Notes: a model not told the origin generated them from the sequence alone. DNA of 64,000 nucleotides from Taibaiella sp965229095 (GCA_965229095.1 OZ245855.1:806001-870000), one strand, 5' to 3'. Positions 25,388 to 35,941 are shown, numbered from the stretch's first letter. Made by a program: numbers and translations.

Positions 25388-25518
25388 GAGTAATGATTGC
25401 GCTCAAAACTACTGGTAGTATTCGCTGTTATAGGGTGGCTTATTGGTAGGGGTAGCTCACGCTATTGAAAATCTGTTCAGAGCTGAGGTTGAACATTAAG
25501 ATTGGAAAATTTATTATC

Positions 25519-25764
25519 CTACCGGGCTTGTAAATTTTTCAATATTTCTGCAATCTTTATAATTAAATCCGGGTCAATAGCTTCTTTTTGGTCCCGACCT
25601 GTTGCAATTGCCCTTAAATTACCTTCATCATCCTGCTCAAATACCAGTTCCTGGCCCAGCACGTTTACATAAAACTTATAATCGTAGGCGAACGTAACCA
25701 GTCGCCCATTCAGCAGCAATTCCTCGTTTCTGTAAGTTACTGGTAGCTCAAAAAAATGTTCCAA
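25519..25764 (-). CDS. Small conserved-type hypothetical protein
   Basis: A protein of 81 residues, rich in beta strands (YRNEELLLNGRLVTFAYDYK, FYVNVLGQELVFEQDDEGNL) with a C-terminal helix IDPDLIIKIAEILKNLQA. The start is a TTG at 25764, since no ATG is in frame upstream. I recognise no named domain. It stands alone between the SnoaL gene and the helicase locus. Confidence 0.6.
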   Translation of the reverse strand: MEHFFELPVTYRNEELLLNGRLVTFAYDYKFYVNVLGQELVFEQDDEGNLRAIATGRDQKEAIDPDLIIKIAEILKNLQAR

Positions 25765-26006
25765 TTTGTTTAAAATTATGGACTGCGAAGGTAGGTAAAG
25801 ATGCCCTTTATGTTAGCAGGTTATTTTTAAAGCTTCCCAATGGTGGGATGTAAGCATGGCAGGAGCAATATGATCACTTCCCTGCATCAGAAATGTAAGC
25901 TATGGGGTATAGGCCGTTTACTGATGGTATAATTTATCGACGATATTAGCCAATAAAATTTAGGAGTAGGCGCCACTCTTACAATAAACTGATGGTGGCT
26001 ACTATT

Positions 26007-29000
26007 TTATGTTGATTTCGCTACAGGAATTTCCCGGGCAAGTACGTTAAAATAATTGTAGCCTTTCCATAAATTCAAATTGCCGACAACATAAAATCTT
26101 CTTTTGGCTCTTGTTAGGGCAACATTAAGCATATTAGGCTTTCTCGAAGCCCAGACCCTGGCACCTGGCTTTGCTGGATCGCTTCCTAATACAAGAAATA
26201 CAATATCAGCTTCTTTTCCCTGGAACGTATGGATTGTTCCGCATTTTATATGGTTATACCTATTGAAGGTTTGAGCGCATTTATCAGCTACTGATTTAAA
26301 CGGCGAAATAATGAATATTTCATGTGAGGCATTCATTAGTTCTTCCATTTTTTCACGCAAAAACGTTATCTCTTCAGCAATAACATGGCCATTCTCAACG
26401 GAAGTACCTTTAACATCAAACCATTGGGAGTTGCCTAATGGCCAATCGAAAGCGGTATCTTTCACTACTTTAACCATCTGTCCGTTATAAGCAATCTTAT
26501 TGGCGATATCAAACATTGGATTGTCGCACCTGCGATGAGCACGTAATGGAAAACCGGTCCAAACTGCGTCCTCTTCATCCTGTTCTGTCAGTAATGTACC
26601 CATCACAGAAACCCTGTCTGCAAGTACCTGAATAGAGCTCCTCAGTGGTGACCAATCCGTATCAACATTGAAAGTTCCGGTCAGTATATTTATCAGCTTT
26701 GAATTTACGGTTACTACTGGTTCTATTTGCTGCGGATCGCCAATGATAATGCATTTACGGCAACGATTAATAATCCCGGCAGCTGACTGTGGAGTGGCTT
26801 GTCCAGCCTCATCTATTAAGAGCCAGCCGATACTATCTCTGCTCATTGACTGAAACAGCCTTGACACCGAAGCCAGGCTGGTAGACACAGCCGGTACACA
26901 GAAAAAGAATGTTTGCCATAAACCTGCGGCAATATCACTACTAATGTTAACCTTACCGTCCAACATTTCCATAAATAAATTGAGATTGTTCCAAAACGGC
27001 TTGGCATTGCTTAAAATGGCATACTTATGTAGTTCAAGGCTTTTCAAAAAGATGTCCGACCTCAACTTATTAATCGTTACCGAAGACCAGGGGCATGTTT
27101 TATGAAACGTATCCTTGTCCTCAAAATAAGCAGTTACCAATTTTTCGTCCGGTATGTTCTCCAGGGGAATGTCATATTTTTTGTGAAGTAGCAATTTTCC
27201 GCGCTCGTATTCAGACCGATGCTGTTCCAAAGCCCTTATTACTTCCTGCCTCTTTCTAATCTTTCGCTCTGCTGCTTTGATTTTTTTCTCTACTTTATCT
27301 AATTGGTCCTGCTCTTCGTTCAACTGGTAAATGCTTTTATTAAGAACGAATTCATATTGTTCCTTTGTTTCCTTCCAAAGTTTATTGGCGGTTCTTTTAA
27401 AAAGACCAGGTTTACTTTGTTGATGCAAGGTAAGATCCTGTTGCGCAGCGGCAACTTTTTTGTTCGTACGTTGCAAAGCGTTAATAAACCGTTTTTCTGC
27501 GTGTCTCAATTCGTCTATTTCGTCGTGAAGGGCTTCAACCGCATCTGTTCCTTCCATTTGCAGATGTTGATCTTCAAAGAGTCGATATAACAGATCAAAA
27601 TAGTGCCCGGCGTCCTTTTTAAAAGCCTCAAATTCAGATAGCAACTGTTTAAGTTCAGCGGCAACCTCGTAAAAGTGCTCCCTGCTTTCTTCAGTTCGAT
27701 CATTGTCTTTTTGATACTGAAGTTGCAGATACTTCTTAAATCCAATACGATCGACGCCTGGATACCAGAAGTTATTTTTAAAGGCGTGTTTATTATCCGA
27801 CTTTCCCAGCGCCACTGCCAGCAGTCCCCAGTTTTTCGACTGGAGGAGATCCGTTGTCTGATCTGCAAAATACTCCGCTTCATTAAAGTAGTGGGTGTCT
27901 ATTTTGTTCAGGGAGGGGAGCTCCTTGGATATATTCTCTACGGCTGCGTTATTATTACTCGCCACTACTATACCTGTATCTGAAAAGAGTAAGTTATCTG
28001 GTGTGTAGTAGTAAAATGTAAAATCAGCGCGCTCAATCTTTTGGGCCTTTCCAAATAGACTTTCAGCGCCATGTTTCAGCAGTTTTTTTGCGCGCATGAC
28101 AACGATATCTGCAACAATATCCGACAATAGGGTGGTTTTCCCGGTACCGGGTGGCCCATTTACACCTATCAGTCCATCACTACTTTTCAATGTGGAAAGA
28201 CAGGCTGTCACAGCCGCCAACTGTGCACTATAAAGCCCATGCCTGGGATTCGAAGGCCATCTGCCCGCTGGCAATTCTTTTACATCAATTCTTCTCCAAA
28301 AGGCATCTATATCACTAAGCATGTCCACCCTTTCCAGACGTGACAAATCAGTTGTCAGCAATTGCTGCAAACCTTTGCCATATTTTGGATTGGCAATAAG
28401 CCCGTTAAGGTCCTTAAGGTAAAAACTATTTAAAAAAGCTACATCCGGCCTGCTGTGTTTAGATACCTTGACGGATTGGATAAATATCGCTTTTTCCCAA
28501 CTGAGCTTTTTAAGGCCGAGTTCGTCCAGTACATCCAGCTCTTTTTTCAAAAGCGGCCAGGTAATTACAGAAGATTCCAGATCTTCCAGCCGCTGAGCGG
28601 AAGGGTTTAGACCAAATCGGTCCTTAAAGGCCTGCTGTGTTTTGTCCAGCTCATCGTCAATTACGGAAAGTGACTTTTTGTTTTGAAGGCATAGAAGGCC
28701 ATGAAGGTGGGCCGCTTGAAGGTAACCGTTGTCTGCATTGCATCGTCCATCCTCATTTACAATCATTATAGCCATGCAGGTATAGCCGCTTACCTTTTCC
28801 TCGAATTGATCTTCCTCCGATGGTTTATAACCAATTGTTTTCTCAATTCTATCGACTACTTGCTCTTTTGCTACCCTGCCTATAAACACAATATGGTGCC
28901 AATTATAGTTTTCATTTCTTTCCTGCTCCAGTTCCCAGGGTAATGGCATGTTTGGCTGAAACAGCTCAGTACTTGATGATATGTCGGGGAGATTAAATAT

Positions 29001-29048
29001 CTCTATTGCTCTCCAAAAATTTAATATGGCTTTTTGATTGGTAGGCAT
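26007..29048 (-). CDS. SF1 (UPF1/DNA2-like) helicase, candidate defence protein
   Basis: A protein of 1013 residues. A 290-residue N-terminal region of unknown fold precedes Walker A GVNGPPGTGKTTLLSDI (residues about 295-311). A long insertion with coiled coil (about 480-620) separates it from motif II LLIDEAGQAT (about 745), motif III GDPQQIEPV, motif V TIHTFQGKEADIVFL and motif VI NVALTRAKRRFYVVG. This is the UPF1-like SF1B layout found in several anti-phage systems. A nuclease gene lies 220 bp upstream on the same strand. A defence role is inference. Confidence 0.85.
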   Translation of the reverse strand: MPTNQKAILNFWRAIEIFNLPDISSSTELFQPNMPLPWELEQERNENYNWHHIVFIGRVAKEQVVDRIEKTIGYKPSEEDQFEEKVSGYTCMAIMIVNEDGRCNADNGYLQAAHLHGLLCLQNKKSLSVIDDELDKTQQAFKDRFGLNPSAQRLEDLESSVITWPLLKKELDVLDELGLKKLSWEKAIFIQSVKVSKHSRPDVAFLNSFYLKDLNGLIANPKYGKGLQQLLTTDLSRLERVDMLSDIDAFWRRIDVKELPAGRWPSNPRHGLYSAQLAAVTACLSTLKSSDGLIGVNGPPGTGKTTLLSDIVADIVVMRAKKLLKHGAESLFGKAQKIERADFTFYYYTPDNLLFSDTGIVVASNNNAAVENISKELPSLNKIDTHYFNEAEYFADQTTDLLQSKNWGLLAVALGKSDNKHAFKNNFWYPGVDRIGFKKYLQLQYQKDNDRTEESREHFYEVAAELKQLLSEFEAFKKDAGHYFDLLYRLFEDQHLQMEGTDAVEALHDEIDELRHAEKRFINALQRTNKKVAAAQQDLTLHQQSKPGLFKRTANKLWKETKEQYEFVLNKSIYQLNEEQDQLDKVEKKIKAAERKIRKRQEVIRALEQHRSEYERGKLLLHKKYDIPLENIPDEKLVTAYFEDKDTFHKTCPWSSVTINKLRSDIFLKSLELHKYAILSNAKPFWNNLNLFMEMLDGKVNISSDIAAGLWQTFFFCVPAVSTSLASVSRLFQSMSRDSIGWLLIDEAGQATPQSAAGIINRCRKCIIIGDPQQIEPVVTVNSKLINILTGTFNVDTDWSPLRSSIQVLADRVSVMGTLLTEQDEEDAVWTGFPLRAHRRCDNPMFDIANKIAYNGQMVKVVKDTAFDWPLGNSQWFDVKGTSVENGHVIAEEITFLREKMEELMNASHEIFIISPFKSVADKCAQTFNRYNHIKCGTIHTFQGKEADIVFLVLGSDPAKPGARVWASRKPNMLNVALTRAKRRFYVVGNLNLWKGYNYFNVLAREIPVAKST

Positions 29049-29268
29049 CTACGTGTTTGGGTTAATTATACTTCTTGATCTTCAACGAGTTGATACTGCT
29101 TGTATAGATATTCCTGTGGTCAACTGCTGCCTATTGGGCTTCTGCAATTAGATCAAGCACAGGAAACGTTAAGTTCAAAAATCTATAGTTAACAAATATA
29201 TAAAAGTATTGACATTCAAATTAGCCGGGTGGGATGCTATAATGCTATTATTGTGAGAGGTACTATAG

Positions 29269-30627
29269 TCAATAATAGAAAATATTAACACGTTCCATAA
29301 ACTCCCCTTTATGTTCAAGAGTATAATTTCCAAATAATTTGGAAAATATTGGAGCAAGCTCGATGCCTGCGGCTTTGCTTATTTCTTTTGTCTTTGCTCG
29401 GATGTGAAGTAAAGTCTCGTTTTTTACCAGTGTTTCTATTGAGCTTTTAAGTGAGGGAAGACCTTCTATGTACAAAGGATGCCTGTTTTTTTCTTTTGTG
29501 GTCGACATGTCTTCAAAAACCTTCCGGGCGGCTCTGCTTACTTTCCCTGCGGTAATAATGATCGTTTTATCCGCTTTATACTTAACGGTTCTATATCCCA
29601 ATGGATGTGCATCGCCCGCTTCAAAATTTCTATCTTTAAGTTCTAAGATCCATATTTTACCCATAAACTGTACAACACAGTCAACCTCTTCTCCGTCTTC
29701 TGCTAAACTCCAAATTATGCTCTTTTCGGAGATGCCATTTTCTACTAATGCTTGAGTAACCAGGATTGTCATCCAATGACTACTCAACGTTAATTTTCTA
29801 CCCAGAGTGGTTAACATATAGCTTTCTTGCAACAACTCGTCTTTAAAACTTCTCCCACAATGAGGGCAGCTTAATATGTCCTTGCCTGGAAGTGTTAACT
29901 CATCAAATGATCGAATCATTGCAATTGGTGCCGACTTTTTTCGGCAAGTGACGGTATACATTTTGTCAACTAAGCCATGGTTGGAAAGCTCCTCGATTTT
30001 ATCTAAATAGAGTTCCCTTTGTTCGCCTTTTATATCATTTTTTTTCAGTGGACCTGCTTCCGCTATTTTAAGCAGAAGATCTCTATTCGGCTTATCTGAA
30101 AGCAAAATGGCGCCTTTAACTTCGTCTGTCAATAATGATGCGTAGGTAAAGCCTTTATCAAATGATACCTTAGTGTCAATTTTGTTGTTGTTTGAAGATG
30201 TGTACCATTTCAAATTCATGTGACGCACTTTACGTCCATCAACTTTTGATTTCAGAACATTTGAAAAAGTGGTTGTATATTTCATCAAACGTTTTAGGCC
30301 ACTGGCTACGTCGGTTGTAATGATACCCATTTCAATTTTGGCTTCTCCAGTCCAACCAGAGCCATTGTCCATAATATAGATGAGATCCTCATTGTCAATA
30401 AAAATATCACCCCTGTATACAAAAGATTCCCGGCCATTAATATTATAGTAACCGAGCCAATTTAGGGTTTCTTTATCCAATTTTGTAATTCCTGCACTCG
30501 AAAGCAATGTTAGCTTTGATTGCCAAACGGCAGATTTATACCCAGCTTCATTCATTCCCTTTATAACTTTTACAAAATTATCCGAGCCTAGATCTATTCT
30601 GGCATAGCAATTAACAATTTCAATCAT
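29269..30627 (-). CDS. PD-(D/E)XK nuclease-like protein with zinc-knuckle motif
   Basis: A protein of 452 residues. Residues about 195-235 look like a winged helix (LLLKIAEAGPLKKNDIKGEQ). A CPHCG knuckle is near residue 252. The region EEVDCVVQFMGKIWILELK then gives the Asp and the E-x-K of a PD-(D/E)XK active site (about residues 314 and 328-330). This resembles Mrr-type restriction nucleases. It is followed, on the same strand, by the helicase gene. The N-terminal 190 residues are unrecognised. DNA cleavage is inferred from the motif only. Confidence 0.75.
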   Translation of the reverse strand: MIEIVNCYARIDLGSDNFVKVIKGMNEAGYKSAVWQSKLTLLSSAGITKLDKETLNWLGYYNINGRESFVYRGDIFIDNEDLIYIMDNGSGWTGEAKIEMGIITTDVASGLKRLMKYTTTFSNVLKSKVDGRKVRHMNLKWYTSSNNNKIDTKVSFDKGFTYASLLTDEVKGAILLSDKPNRDLLLKIAEAGPLKKNDIKGEQRELYLDKIEELSNHGLVDKMYTVTCRKKSAPIAMIRSFDELTLPGKDILSCPHCGRSFKDELLQESYMLTTLGRKLTLSSHWMTILVTQALVENGISEKSIIWSLAEDGEEVDCVVQFMGKIWILELKDRNFEAGDAHPLGYRTVKYKADKTIIITAGKVSRAARKVFEDMSTTKEKNRHPLYIEGLPSLKSSIETLVKNETLLHIRAKTKEISKAAGIELAPIFSKLFGNYTLEHKGEFMERVNIFYY

Positions 30628-30827
30628 TCTTATTCTGATTTGACAATAGTATTTATTTTAGACAAATCTATTCTTTTTCCGTATGCGGAAGGTCTATCTA
30701 TTTTCTGGGGAGTGCACGATTTACACTGGGTTGACTTTTATAGTGGGGCGTACCTAATGAAAAAAAGTTTATCTGCGAGTTAGAAGTCAACAGGACACTA
30801 ACTACATTAGTTTGATTTGGTTATCTA

Positions 30828-31379
30828 CTACATCCACAGTTGCAAACCAGTCAATACACCCAAATACACATAATACTCCAGCTTCTCCCTCAGCATAGCC
30901 AGGGCCTTCGTCATATGTGCCTCAACCGTTTTTATAGAGATACCCATTTTTTCAGCCACCTCCTGATTGCTCAGGTTGTATTCACGGCGCAACAGGAATA
31001 CATGACGACATTGCTCCGGCAACATTTGTACGCATTCGTTTATTTTCAAATTCACTTCCTTTGCATCTAGCTTTTCTAGCGTTTCGTTGCCTGTTATTAC
31101 AGGCATATGCTTATCCTCCTGGGAAACGGTCTGGCCACGATCGCTGGCTTTCTGATGCTTCAGTATCTTATACTTCAAAATACCTTTTAGGTACAGTAGC
31201 GGGTTATCCTGCACCTTTTCTTTCTTGTAGTAAAAGGTAAGAAACGTATCCTGTACAATTTCCTCCGCAGCCTCCAACAGTCCCGTTTTATTATAGGCAG
31301 TTTTAAGCAGACCAACGGAATGCCGCTTATACAATTGCTCAAAAGCCATTTCATCGCCCTCTTTAAATCGGGCCAGCAA
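30828..31379 (-). CDS. ECF RNA polymerase sigma factor (FecI type)
   Basis: A protein of 183 residues with sigma-70 region 2 (DEMAFEQLYKRHSVGLLKTA, EIVQDTFLTFYYKKE) and region 4 (LPEQCRHVFLLRREYNLSNQ, EKMGISIKTVEAHMTKALAM). No ATG is available: TTG at 31379 is the nearest start, and the frame stays open to about 31436, where an ATT at 31427 is another possibility. It is divergent from the FecR-type anti-sigma gene, the usual arrangement for a SusC/D locus under cell-surface signalling. Confidence 0.88.
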   Translation of the reverse strand: MLARFKEGDEMAFEQLYKRHSVGLLKTAYNKTGLLEAAEEIVQDTFLTFYYKKEKVQDNPLLYLKGILKYKILKHQKASDRGQTVSQEDKHMPVITGNETLEKLDAKEVNLKINECVQMLPEQCRHVFLLRREYNLSNQEVAEKMGISIKTVEAHMTKALAMLREKLEYYVYLGVLTGLQLWM

Positions 31380-31538
31380 TCCATTGTCAATATGTGATAC
31401 TACAGCAGTAATAGGTCGCCATTTAATAAATGCAAATTAATTAAATATTAAATTCTGGTAAAAAATAAAAAAAGTTGCCCTAGAACATAGGGTTGCCTTC
31501 TTTTTGGGGGATTATATATAGTAGGAGGTCATTATTTC

Positions 31539-32537
31539 ATGAACAAAGAACGCTTAGGTTACTTACTGGATCAGTACGAGGGTGGACACGCCACTCCGGA
31601 AGAACTGGCGGAGCTGGATGATTTTTATGACCGCCTGGGCGATCCGGAATTAGAATTACCCGCGCACATACGGCTTAACATGAAAGCGTATACACAGGAG
31701 CGGTTTCGAAAGTTGGTGGCGATCATTGACCAACAAAAGCCGATTAAGCGAAACAAAAGGCGAAATGTTCTACTGAAGGTTGCCGCCGCTGTCATCTTAA
31801 TAGTGTTAACCGGGTTACTATATACCTTGATACAGAATAAGTTTTCTCATGTAAGCGAGCCGCCGGCAGTAGTATCCTATGATGTAAAAGCCGATCAGGC
31901 AACCAACAGCCGCTATGTGCTGCTGCCCGATGGTTCCGTAGTGATACTACACGCTGGTAGCCGTATTACCTTCGATACCACCAATTTCAATGTTGCAACA
32001 AGGAATGTAACCCTTACCGGTGAGGCCTATTTTGATGTAAGGCATAACCCGGAAAAACCATTTGTTATTAAGGTCAACGATCTTATTGTTACCGTGCTAG
32101 GCACTGCTTTTAATATAAAGCAGACGGATGATAGTGTAGCGGTTACTGTTACTCGTGGTAAAGTACAGGTAGAAAGCAACGACAAGTTGCTGGCGGTACT
32201 TACCCCAGGCAAACAGCTTACCACAGTAGATCGTACGCGCCATGCCGGGTTAACCAATGTGCCAATAGGGCCCGTTATAGCCTGGATGCGCGAAGGCTTG
32301 CATTTTGAGAATACGACGCTCGGTGACGCGGTGGCGCAACTAAAAAGCCGTTACAGCGCGGAAATAACTTTAAAGACGGCAGGCATAGAACATTGTTCTA
32401 TTGCTGTGGTAACGGCATTCAAGGGTACCGAATCCTTGCATGATATATTGGATGTTATCTGCGCCACTTTGGGCGCTTCTTACGAAGACAAAAACGGGCA
32501 CATAGAAATTACAGGAGAACCGTGTACGCAAAGGTAG
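31539..32537 (+). CDS. FecR-family anti-sigma factor
   Basis: A protein of 332 residues. The cytoplasmic N-terminus binds the sigma factor, one transmembrane helix (LLKVAAAVILIVLTGLLYTL) follows, and the periplasmic FecR domain contains YVLLPDGSVVILHAGSRITF and FDVRHNPEKPFVIKVND. The C-terminal STN-contact domain is FEFENTTLGDAV-like (LHFENTTLGDAVAQLKSRYS). An unusually good Shine-Dalgarno (AGGAGG at 31523) precedes the ATG. It should transmit the signal from the STN domain of the SusC-like receptor. Confidence 0.9.
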   Translation: MNKERLGYLLDQYEGGHATPEELAELDDFYDRLGDPELELPAHIRLNMKAYTQERFRKLVAIIDQQKPIKRNKRRNVLLKVAAAVILIVLTGLLYTLIQNKFSHVSEPPAVVSYDVKADQATNSRYVLLPDGSVVILHAGSRITFDTTNFNVATRNVTLTGEAYFDVRHNPEKPFVIKVNDLIVTVLGTAFNIKQTDDSVAVTVTRGKVQVESNDKLLAVLTPGKQLTTVDRTRHAGLTNVPIGPVIAWMREGLHFENTTLGDAVAQLKSRYSAEITLKTAGIEHCSIAVVTAFKGTESLHDILDVICATLGASYEDKNGHIEITGEPCTQR

Positions 32538-32547
32538 TAACATAAAA

Positions 32548-32584
32548 AGTCCCCCTTCTTGCTGTGCTGGCGTGTCGGGGGACT
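32548..32584 (+). promoter_or_regulatory. Hairpin between fecR and susC
   Basis: Arms AGTCCCCC and GGGGGACT enclose a 21-nt loop, starting 10 bp after the FecR stop and 30 bp before the SusC-type start. The first arm follows an A-run and the second is followed by AGTTTC, so it may act as a leaky terminator or a stability element. Either would allow the receptor to be expressed at a different level from the anti-sigma factor. Confidence 0.5.
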
Positions 32585-32614
32585 AGTTTCAAATACAAAA
32601 AATTCAAAACATTA

Positions 32615-35600
32615 ATGCAAAGATTAAGAAAAACAGCCATCCGGCGATGGCAGTATTACCTTTTTTATGCCACTGTGTTAGTCGCTATGCTGTACCCGCA
32701 GCTAATACAAGCGCAAATCGGTAGCAAGGTCATTACTTTTCAAGCAAAGGACGAAGCCCTTAGTAGTGCTATTACCCGGTTATCAAAGACAAGCGGTATT
32801 AACATCAGCTATCCCATTTCGGAAGTAAAGTCTTACAAAAAGATAAACCTTCCTGCTGCCAGCCGCACAGTGCTGGAAACATTGAAGGCACTGCTGAAAG
32901 GAACCGAGCTAGATTGCAAGCAGGTATCAGAGATGCTGGTAGTGTTTCGTAAACCCAAAGTACAGGCCGAACTAACCACTAAGAATCTCATAAGCATCAC
33001 TGGTAAGGTAGTAGATGAAACCGGCCAACCTTTGCCCGCCATAACTATACTGCTACAAGGCACTAGCCGAGGCACTACTACTAATGGAAGTGGCTCTTTT
33101 GAGTTGGACTATGTACCGGAAGATGCACCCATTACTGCTCAGGGGATTGGCTTTCATGCACAAACCTTTTATGCAACCCCAGTAATGGTATTACGCCTCA
33201 GCCGCTCTGTATCTGACCTAGATGAAGTACAGGTTATCGCATACGGTACTACAACCAGGAGATTAAATACAGGTTCGGTGAGTACCGTCAATGCAAAGGA
33301 CATCGCCAACCAGCCCATAACAAATCCAATCGCGGCACTTGAAGGCCGGGTGCCTGGGCTTATTGTAAGCCAGACCAGCGGAGTGCCTGGCAGCGCATTA
33401 AAAATTCAGATCAGGGGCCAAAGCTCGCTGGACTTGACCCGCTCACAAAATGACCCATTAATAGTTGTAGACGGCGTTCCCTTTGAAGCCGGGAATCAAT
33501 CACGGAATCAATTTGCCAATGCAAGCATGTTGTCAGGGCAAGGAGGGATCAGTCCATTAACGTTGATCCCGCCCTCAGAAATAGAGAGCATTGACGTGCT
33601 TAAAGATGCAGATGCTACCGCCATTTACGGAAGCCGGGGAGCGAACGGTGTTATTTTGATTAGCACAAAAAAGGGAAAAGCTGGCATTACCAATTATAGC
33701 TTAAATGTAAATTATGGTTGGAGCCATGCGGGCAGGACTTTGAAGTTTCTGAATACGGAACAATATGTAACCATGCGGCGGGAAGCTTTCGCCAATGATG
33801 GCTTTAAGCCAAGTGCAAACCCCAATGATCCGGGTTATGCACCGGACATTATGATTTTTGACACCACCAGGTATACCGACTTTACAAAACTGCTTATTGG
33901 TAATACGGCGCAAACGTTCAATGCCGGGCTGTCTGTTTCCGGTGGAACAGAAAATACACAGTTTTTGATCGGTGGCAATTATCATAAAGAAACAACCGTA
34001 TATCCAGGTAAATTCTATGATGCTATTGCATCTTTAAACACAAGTATTAATCATCGTTCAAAAAGCGGACGTTTTTTTATCAGCCTTTCCAGTCAATACA
34101 GTAATGATAATAATAACTTGCCTGTTTTAGATGCTACTGGAAGCACATTCGGTATTATTCCTAATCTGCGGCTATATGACAGCGCAGGTAATATTGCATC
34201 AGAGGACAAGGGCATTTCTTTGAATAATGGAGCGCTCAACAATCCATTGTACAACCTGGAAACAATATACAGCATACGAAGCGATAACTGGAATACTAAT
34301 CTTCAGTTTGGATACAGTATTCTCAGCAATCTTACATTGCGCGCCAGTACTGGATACAGCATTATGAATTCAGATGAATATAGAGCGTCTCCAACCAGGT
34401 CTATAAACCCCAATAACCCCGATCCTTTACCCTCTGCCGGCTTCGGCAATTCAGGTTTACGCAGCTGGATCGCTGAACCACAATTGGAATATGCATCTAA
34501 AGGAGCGCTTGGAAGGATCAATGTGCTATTAGGAAGTACCTTCCAGGATAAAACGGCTCAATCGCTCCAGGTAACGGGCAGGGGCTATACATCTGATCTT
34601 TTGTTAGGCTCCATTTCGGGTGCGGCTACAGTTACATCATCTAGTGCCGCTTCTCAATACCGGTATAGCGCCTTCTTTGGCAGGATCAACTACAACGTGC
34701 AAGATAAATATATCCTGAACCTTACCGGCAGACGAGATGGCTCCTCTCGTTTTGCACCGGAAAACCGTTGGGCAAATTTTGGCGCAGCAGGTTTTGCCTG
34801 GGTATTTTCCAGTGAATCTTTTATCGAAAAAAGTATCCCGTTCCTAAGCTATGGTAAAATAAGAACTAGCTATGGCATCACCGGGAATGACCAGATCGGC
34901 GATTATAAGTACCTCGATCTTTGGCGCAGCAGTTCTATGCCTTATGATGGCACGTCCACCCTTGTACCTGCCGGGCTTTACAATCGAAACTACCAATGGG
35001 AGATCAATAAGAAGTTTGAAGCTGCCATAGATATGGGCTTTTTAAAGGACCGAATATTAGTTTCTGTTGCCTATTTCCGGAATAAGAGTGATAACCAACT
35101 TATCGGGTATAGCCTGCCCATCCAAACCGGTTTTTTTACAATAACCAGGAACTTTCCCGGACTGGTGCAAAACAAGGGAATTGAAATGACAGCCACAACC
35201 AGAAATATTTCAGCGAAGAACTTCAGTTGGACAAGTTCATTCAATATCTCTTTCCCCAAAAACAAACTGCTTAAATTTCCAGGGCTGGCACAATCTTCCT
35301 ATGCAGATAGTTACGTTATAGGCCAATCGTTAAGCGTAATACGGGGATATAGATATTTAGGGCTGGATACCCAAACAGGTATTTATAAGTTTGATGATGT
35401 TAATAAGGACGGTTCTTATACAATAGCAGATTACCTGAATTTTGGCAATCGCGACCCCAAATTTTACGGAGGGCTACAAAATAACCTCAATTATAAAGGT
35501 TGGGAGCTTACGTTTCTATTTTCCTTTCGCAAGCAGACAGGGAATAATTATCTGGCACAGCTAACTCGTCCGCCTGGACAAATGGGAAATCAACCTGTCT

Positions 35601-35941
35601 TGGTACTTGATAGATGGCAGCATCCGGGAGATGATGCTATTGGGCAGCAATTTACAGCAGGCTACACTAATATTCCTGTATTACAGGCTGGTGGTCTTTA
35701 CGTCAGATCCGATGCAGCTTATACAGATGCCTCATTTATAAAGTTACGCAATATTGCACTATATTATACTCTGCCCGCCTTCATTATGGAATGCCTCCAC
35801 CTTAAAACCGGTCGCCTGTATGCACAGGGACAAAATTTACTTACAGTGACCGGATATAAAGGTGGTGATCCGGAAATCCAAAACATTTATATCATGCCCC
35901 CATTAAAAACGTGGGTAATGGGCATTAATTTGAATTTTTAA
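32615..35941 (+). CDS. SusC-like TonB-dependent receptor with STN signalling domain
   Basis: About 1108 residues from the ATG at 32615. Signal anchor YLFYATVLVAMLYPQLIQAQ; STN (secretin/TonB short N-terminal) domain about residues 25-105 (FQAKDEALSSAITRLSKTSG); carboxypeptidase-regulatory-like domain (GKVVDETGQPLPAITILLQG); plug with IAALEGRVPGLIVSQTSGVP and the TonB-receptor DATAIYGSRGANGVI; then the 22-strand barrel to the end. The STN domain implies signalling to FecR and the sigma factor. The ligand is unknown; no glycan-degrading enzyme is nearby, so a peptide or other non-glycan ligand is possible. Confidence 0.93.
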   Translation: MQRLRKTAIRRWQYYLFYATVLVAMLYPQLIQAQIGSKVITFQAKDEALSSAITRLSKTSGINISYPISEVKSYKKINLPAASRTVLETLKALLKGTELDCKQVSEMLVVFRKPKVQAELTTKNLISITGKVVDETGQPLPAITILLQGTSRGTTTNGSGSFELDYVPEDAPITAQGIGFHAQTFYATPVMVLRLSRSVSDLDEVQVIAYGTTTRRLNTGSVSTVNAKDIANQPITNPIAALEGRVPGLIVSQTSGVPGSALKIQIRGQSSLDLTRSQNDPLIVVDGVPFEAGNQSRNQFANASMLSGQGGISPLTLIPPSEIESIDVLKDADATAIYGSRGANGVILISTKKGKAGITNYSLNVNYGWSHAGRTLKFLNTEQYVTMRREAFANDGFKPSANPNDPGYAPDIMIFDTTRYTDFTKLLIGNTAQTFNAGLSVSGGTENTQFLIGGNYHKETTVYPGKFYDAIASLNTSINHRSKSGRFFISLSSQYSNDNNNLPVLDATGSTFGIIPNLRLYDSAGNIASEDKGISLNNGALNNPLYNLETIYSIRSDNWNTNLQFGYSILSNLTLRASTGYSIMNSDEYRASPTRSINPNNPDPLPSAGFGNSGLRSWIAEPQLEYASKGALGRINVLLGSTFQDKTAQSLQVTGRGYTSDLLLGSISGAATVTSSSAASQYRYSAFFGRINYNVQDKYILNLTGRRDGSSRFAPENRWANFGAAGFAWVFSSESFIEKSIPFLSYGKIRTSYGITGNDQIGDYKYLDLWRSSSMPYDGTSTLVPAGLYNRNYQWEINKKFEAAIDMGFLKDRILVSVAYFRNKSDNQLIGYSLPIQTGFFTITRNFPGLVQNKGIEMTATTRNISAKNFSWTSSFNISFPKNKLLKFPGLAQSSYADSYVIGQSLSVIRGYRYLGLDTQTGIYKFDDVNKDGSYTIADYLNFGNRDPKFYGGLQNNLNYKGWELTFLFSFRKQTGNNYLAQLTRPPGQMGNQPVLVLDRWQHPGDDAIGQQFTAGYTNIPVLQAGGLYVRSDAAYTDASFIKLRNIALYYTLPAFIMECLHLKTGRLYAQGQNLLTVTGYKGGDPEIQNIYIMPPLKTWVMGINLNF

